Part shown: piece after piece, positions 61,280 through 64,000 of the stretch | Layout: each line of letters starts with the position of its first letter | How positions within the stretch are numbered: position 1 is the stretch's first letter | NCBI GenBank assembly: GCA_934464705.1 | Contig: CAKSKB010000004.1 | Location: 62,001-126,000 of the forward strand | From: an uncultured Clostridia bacterium | GTDB taxonomy: Bacteria; Bacillota; Clostridia; HGM11514 | DNA length: 64,000 nt | Direction of reading: 5' to 3' | Position numbers and translations under genes: made by a program | The notes under the pieces: generated by a model | The model's database searches: none | What the model was told of the DNA's origin: nothing | Seen by the model: only the letters and a program-made list of their open reading frames with translations

Positions 61280-63904
61280 TTATAGTTTTTCTATATTTTC
61301 CAAAACCTCGTCAAGCATTTTTTTATACTTAACGCCTTTTTCCTTTTCTTCCTCAACAAGCTTTGCCGGAGCCTTCGCAACGAATTTTTCGTTTGCAAGC
61401 TTGCCCTCAACACGCTTTATCTCGCCGAGAAGCCTGTCCTTTTCCTTATTGAGCCTTTCGAGTTCCTTTTCCTTGTCAACAAGCTCTCCCAAGGGAATAT
61501 ACACCTTTGCGCCCTCGGTTACGATTGCAACGGCGTCTGCCGGGATATTGCTTTCATCGGCTTGAACCTTAACGCTTGCGGCTGAGGCAAGGCGTTCAAA
61601 GAACACGGCGCCGTTTTCAAACACATCTTTATGCCCGGTCACGATAATAACCTGCGCCTTTCTTGACGGAGGAACATTCATTCCGGAACGAGTGTTTCTG
61701 ATATTCCTTATAGCGTCCATAACAAGTTTCATGCTGCGGACTTCATCGGGGAAGTCAAGTTCTTCCTTATAAACAGGGTATGCCGCATGGGTAATGGTAT
61801 CGCCCTCATGCGGAAGCGCCTGCCATATTTCCTCGGTTATGAAAGGAATAAACGGATGAAGCATGCAAAGCGTATTTGAAAGCACATAGCAAAGCACCTG
61901 CTGCGCCGACTTTGAAGCTTCCTTATCATCGCCGTACAGTCTGTTCTTGACAAGTTCGATGTACCAGTCGCACACCTCGTCCCACATAAAGTCGTAGAGT
62001 TTTGCGATTGCAACACCGAGTTCATATTTTTCGATATTTGCGCCTACTTCGCCCGCAACGGTGTTCATGCGGCTCAGAATCCACTTATCCTCGATATGAA
62101 GCTTATCCTTTTCGGGAAGTTCACACTTATCGATTTCAAGATTCATAAGAACAAATCTCGAAGCGTTCCAGATTTTGTTTATGAAGTTACGGCTTGCTTC
62201 AACCTTATCCCACGAGAAACGGATATCGTTTCCGGGGGCGTTTCCGGAGGCGAGCGTAAAGCGGAGCGCATCCGTTCCGTACTTGTCTATAACCTCAAGC
62301 GGATCAATACCGTTACCGAGGGATTTACTCATTTTTCTGCCCTGTTCGTCACGCACAATACCGTGAATGAACACATTGTCAAACGGTTTTTCCTTCATCT
62401 GCTCCATACCGGAGAAAATCATTCTTGCAACCCAGAAGAATATAATATCATAAGCCGTTACAAGCACAGATGTGGGATAGAACTTTTCAAGTTCCTCCGT
62501 TTTATCGGGCCAGCCGAGGGTCGAGAACGGCCAGAGCGCCGAGCTGAACCATGTATCGAGCACATCGTCGTCCTGCTTAACCCTGCCGCCGCACTTGGGG
62601 CAAACCGTTACATCCGTTTCGGAAACAGTTGTTTCGCCGCAGGCTTCGCAGTAATACGCGGGGATTCTATGACCCCACCAAAGCTGACGGGAAATACACC
62701 AATCGTGGATATTTTCCATCCAATTAAGATAAATCTTTGAAAATCTTTCGGGAATATATTTAACGGTACCGTCCTTAACAACCCTGATTGCTTCCTTCGC
62801 AAGCGGAGCCATTTTAACAAACCACTGCTTTGAAGTGATAGGTTCGACGGTGGTTCCGCAGCGGTAGCACTGACCGACATTATGGCTGTGTTCCTCAACC
62901 TTTACAAGAAGCCCCTGCTCCTCCAGATCCTTAACCATAGCCGCTCTTGCTTCGTACCTGTCCATTCCCTCGTACTTTCCGCCGTAGGAATTAACGGTTG
63001 CGTCATCGTTAAGCACCTTAATCTGTTCAAGGTTGTGGCGAAGACCGACTTCAAAGTCGTTCGGGTCATGCGCGGGAGTAATCTTAACCGCACCGGTTCC
63101 GAATTCTTTATCAACATAATCATCGGCGATAATCGGAATTTCACGGCCGACAAGCGGCAGAATCAGGGTTTTTCCTACTATATTCTTATACCGTTCGTCC
63201 TCCGGATTAACCGCAACTGCGGTATCGCCGAGAAGTGTTTCGGGTCTGGTTGTGGCGATAATCAGGTAATCATCGCTGTCTTTAATCGGATATTTGATAT
63301 GCCAGAAGTGCCCTGCCTGTTCCGCATACTCAACCTCCGCATCGGAAAGTGCCGTTATGCAGTGGGGACACCAATTGATTATTCTGCTGCCCTGATAAAT
63401 AAGCCCTTTATTATAAAGGTCAACAAACACACGCTTAACCGCTTTTGAGCAGCCCTCATCCATCGTGAACCTTGCTCTGTCCCAGTCGCAGGAGCATCCC
63501 ATGCGCTTAATCTGGGTAACGATTCTGTCGCCGAACTTATTCTTCCAGTCCCACACTCTTTCAAGGAATTTTTCTCTCCCAAGGTCATAACGGGTAAGCC
63601 CCTCTTCTTTTCGGAGGCTTTCTTCAACCTTAATCTGCGTTGCGATTCCGGCGTGGTCATATCCCGGAACCCAAAGCGCCTCATAACCGGACATCCTCTT
63701 GAATCTTACGAGAATATCCTGGAGCGTAACATTGAGCGCATGCCCCATATGCAGCTGCCCCGTAACATTCGGCGGAGGAATAACCACCGAAAACGGCTTT
63801 TTCTTGCTTCTCGGGTCGGCCTTGAAGCAGCCCTTATCCAGCCACATTTTATAAAGTTTTTCTTCAAAATCCTTCGGATTGTATACCTTTTCAATATTAT
63901 TCAT
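61280..63904 (-). CDS. valS: Valine-tRNA ligase
   Basis: An 874-residue class I synthetase. PPPNVTGQLHMGHAL (HIGH motif), the editing domain with TTRPETLLGDTAVAVNP and GTGAVKITPAHDPND, zinc-type CxxC pairs, GRKMSKSLGNGIDP (KMSKS), anticodon domain, and a C-terminal coiled coil (about 805-872). Length is that of full ValRS. Starts 10 bases after the preceding partial gene with AGGGGAAA; no T-box leader is visible directly upstream, though one could precede that gene. Confidence 0.97.
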   Translation of the reverse strand: MNNIEKVYNPKDFEEKLYKMWLDKGCFKADPRSKKKPFSVVIPPPNVTGQLHMGHALNVTLQDILVRFKRMSGYEALWVPGYDHAGIATQIKVEESLRKEEGLTRYDLGREKFLERVWDWKNKFGDRIVTQIKRMGCSCDWDRARFTMDEGCSKAVKRVFVDLYNKGLIYQGSRIINWCPHCITALSDAEVEYAEQAGHFWHIKYPIKDSDDYLIIATTRPETLLGDTAVAVNPEDERYKNIVGKTLILPLVGREIPIIADDYVDKEFGTGAVKITPAHDPNDFEVGLRHNLEQIKVLNDDATVNSYGGKYEGMDRYEARAAMVKDLEEQGLLVKVEEHSHNVGQCYRCGTTVEPITSKQWFVKMAPLAKEAIRVVKDGTVKYIPERFSKIYLNWMENIHDWCISRQLWWGHRIPAYYCEACGETTVSETDVTVCPKCGGRVKQDDDVLDTWFSSALWPFSTLGWPDKTEELEKFYPTSVLVTAYDIIFFWVARMIFSGMEQMKEKPFDNVFIHGIVRDEQGRKMSKSLGNGIDPLEVIDKYGTDALRFTLASGNAPGNDIRFSWDKVEASRNFINKIWNASRFVLMNLEIDKCELPEKDKLHIEDKWILSRMNTVAGEVGANIEKYELGVAIAKLYDFMWDEVCDWYIELVKNRLYGDDKEASKSAQQVLCYVLSNTLCMLHPFIPFITEEIWQALPHEGDTITHAAYPVYKEELDFPDEVRSMKLVMDAIRNIRNTRSGMNVPPSRKAQVIIVTGHKDVFENGAVFFERLASAASVKVQADESNIPADAVAIVTEGAKVYIPLGELVDKEKELERLNKEKDRLLGEIKRVEGKLANEKFVAKAPAKLVEEEKEKGVKYKKMLDEVLENIEKL

Positions 63905-63914
63905 TGTATTTCCC

Positions 63915-64000
63915 CTAATTCATTACTTTGTCGGCAATTGCAATAATCGCCGCAGCGGTGACTATAACAAGTCCCGTAATTTTAATTTTGAGAACATCAC
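63915..64000 (-). CDS. C-terminal end of an unrecognised gene
   Basis: On the minus strand a frame enters from the right edge (first full codon at 63998) and stops with TAG at 63917-63915. The 27 visible residues include a hydrophobic segment (ITGLVIVTAAAIIAIADK), probably a membrane helix. It ends ten bases before valS and is probably cotranscribed. Too short to name. Confidence 0.5.
   Translation of the reverse strand, partial: DVLKIKITGLVIVTAAAIIAIADKVMN

Overview
The window looks like a chromosomal segment from an anaerobic, spore-forming Clostridia-type Bacillota, probably an uncultured or gut lineage. Evidence: the 3' end of a SpoVAE gene at the left edge, an operon-encoded V-type ATPase with a Na+-type rotor signature, several SLH-domain and 'stalk'-domain surface proteins, TRAP (MtrB), GGAGG ribosome binding sites and TTGACA/TATAAT promoters. 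No tRNA, rRNA, CRISPR array, transposase, integrase or phage gene was seen. No gene-free stretch exceeds 300 bases; the longest, 39069-39348, is a divergent promoter region.

Layout. 1-11.5 kb: spoVAE end; a Gfo/Idh/MocA dehydrogenase and TIM-barrel isomerase pair divergent from an AraC regulator; serS with a tRNA-editing protein; an AraC-FAD oxidoreductase-SDR operon divergent from a heterodimeric ABC exporter. 11.6-16.7 kb: two large exported proteins, one BspA-type leucine-rich repeat protein and one beta-helix protein with a stalk domain. 16.8-22.5 kb: an accessory operon of SPFH/zinc-ribbon protein, four-TM protein, TIR-domain protein and DUF2971-like protein, divergent from a small XRE regulator. 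22.6-31.4 kb: a second beta-helix protein with a solute-binding lipoprotein, a MerR-FGGY kinase fusion with a GH32-like protein, and an AraC regulator. 31.5-43.3 kb: a 2506-residue SLH-anchored protein, a UDP-glucuronate epimerase, a LytTR/GHKL two-component pair and a small SLH protein. 43.4-54.4 kb: DHHW protein, MgtC-like protein, D-aminoacyl-tRNA deacylase, then nine V-ATPase genes. 54.5-64 kb: mtrB-pfkA-pgsA-lipoprotein, a tiny Cys-rich protein, tspO, a 1068-residue exported protein and valS.

How it fits together. Much of the accessory content suggests life on complex carbohydrate: sugar-modifying enzymes, beta-helix surface proteins resembling glycan-active enzymes, a solute-binding protein, a GH32-like enzyme with a sugar kinase, and several AraC regulators. 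The best candidates for undescribed biology are the SPFH-TIR operon, the MerR-kinase fusion under a 19-bp-spacer promoter, the exported-protein promoter whose spacer carries ten consecutive G, and a TRAP homologue cotranscribed with phosphofructokinase. All assignments come from reading the sequence; no database search was run.
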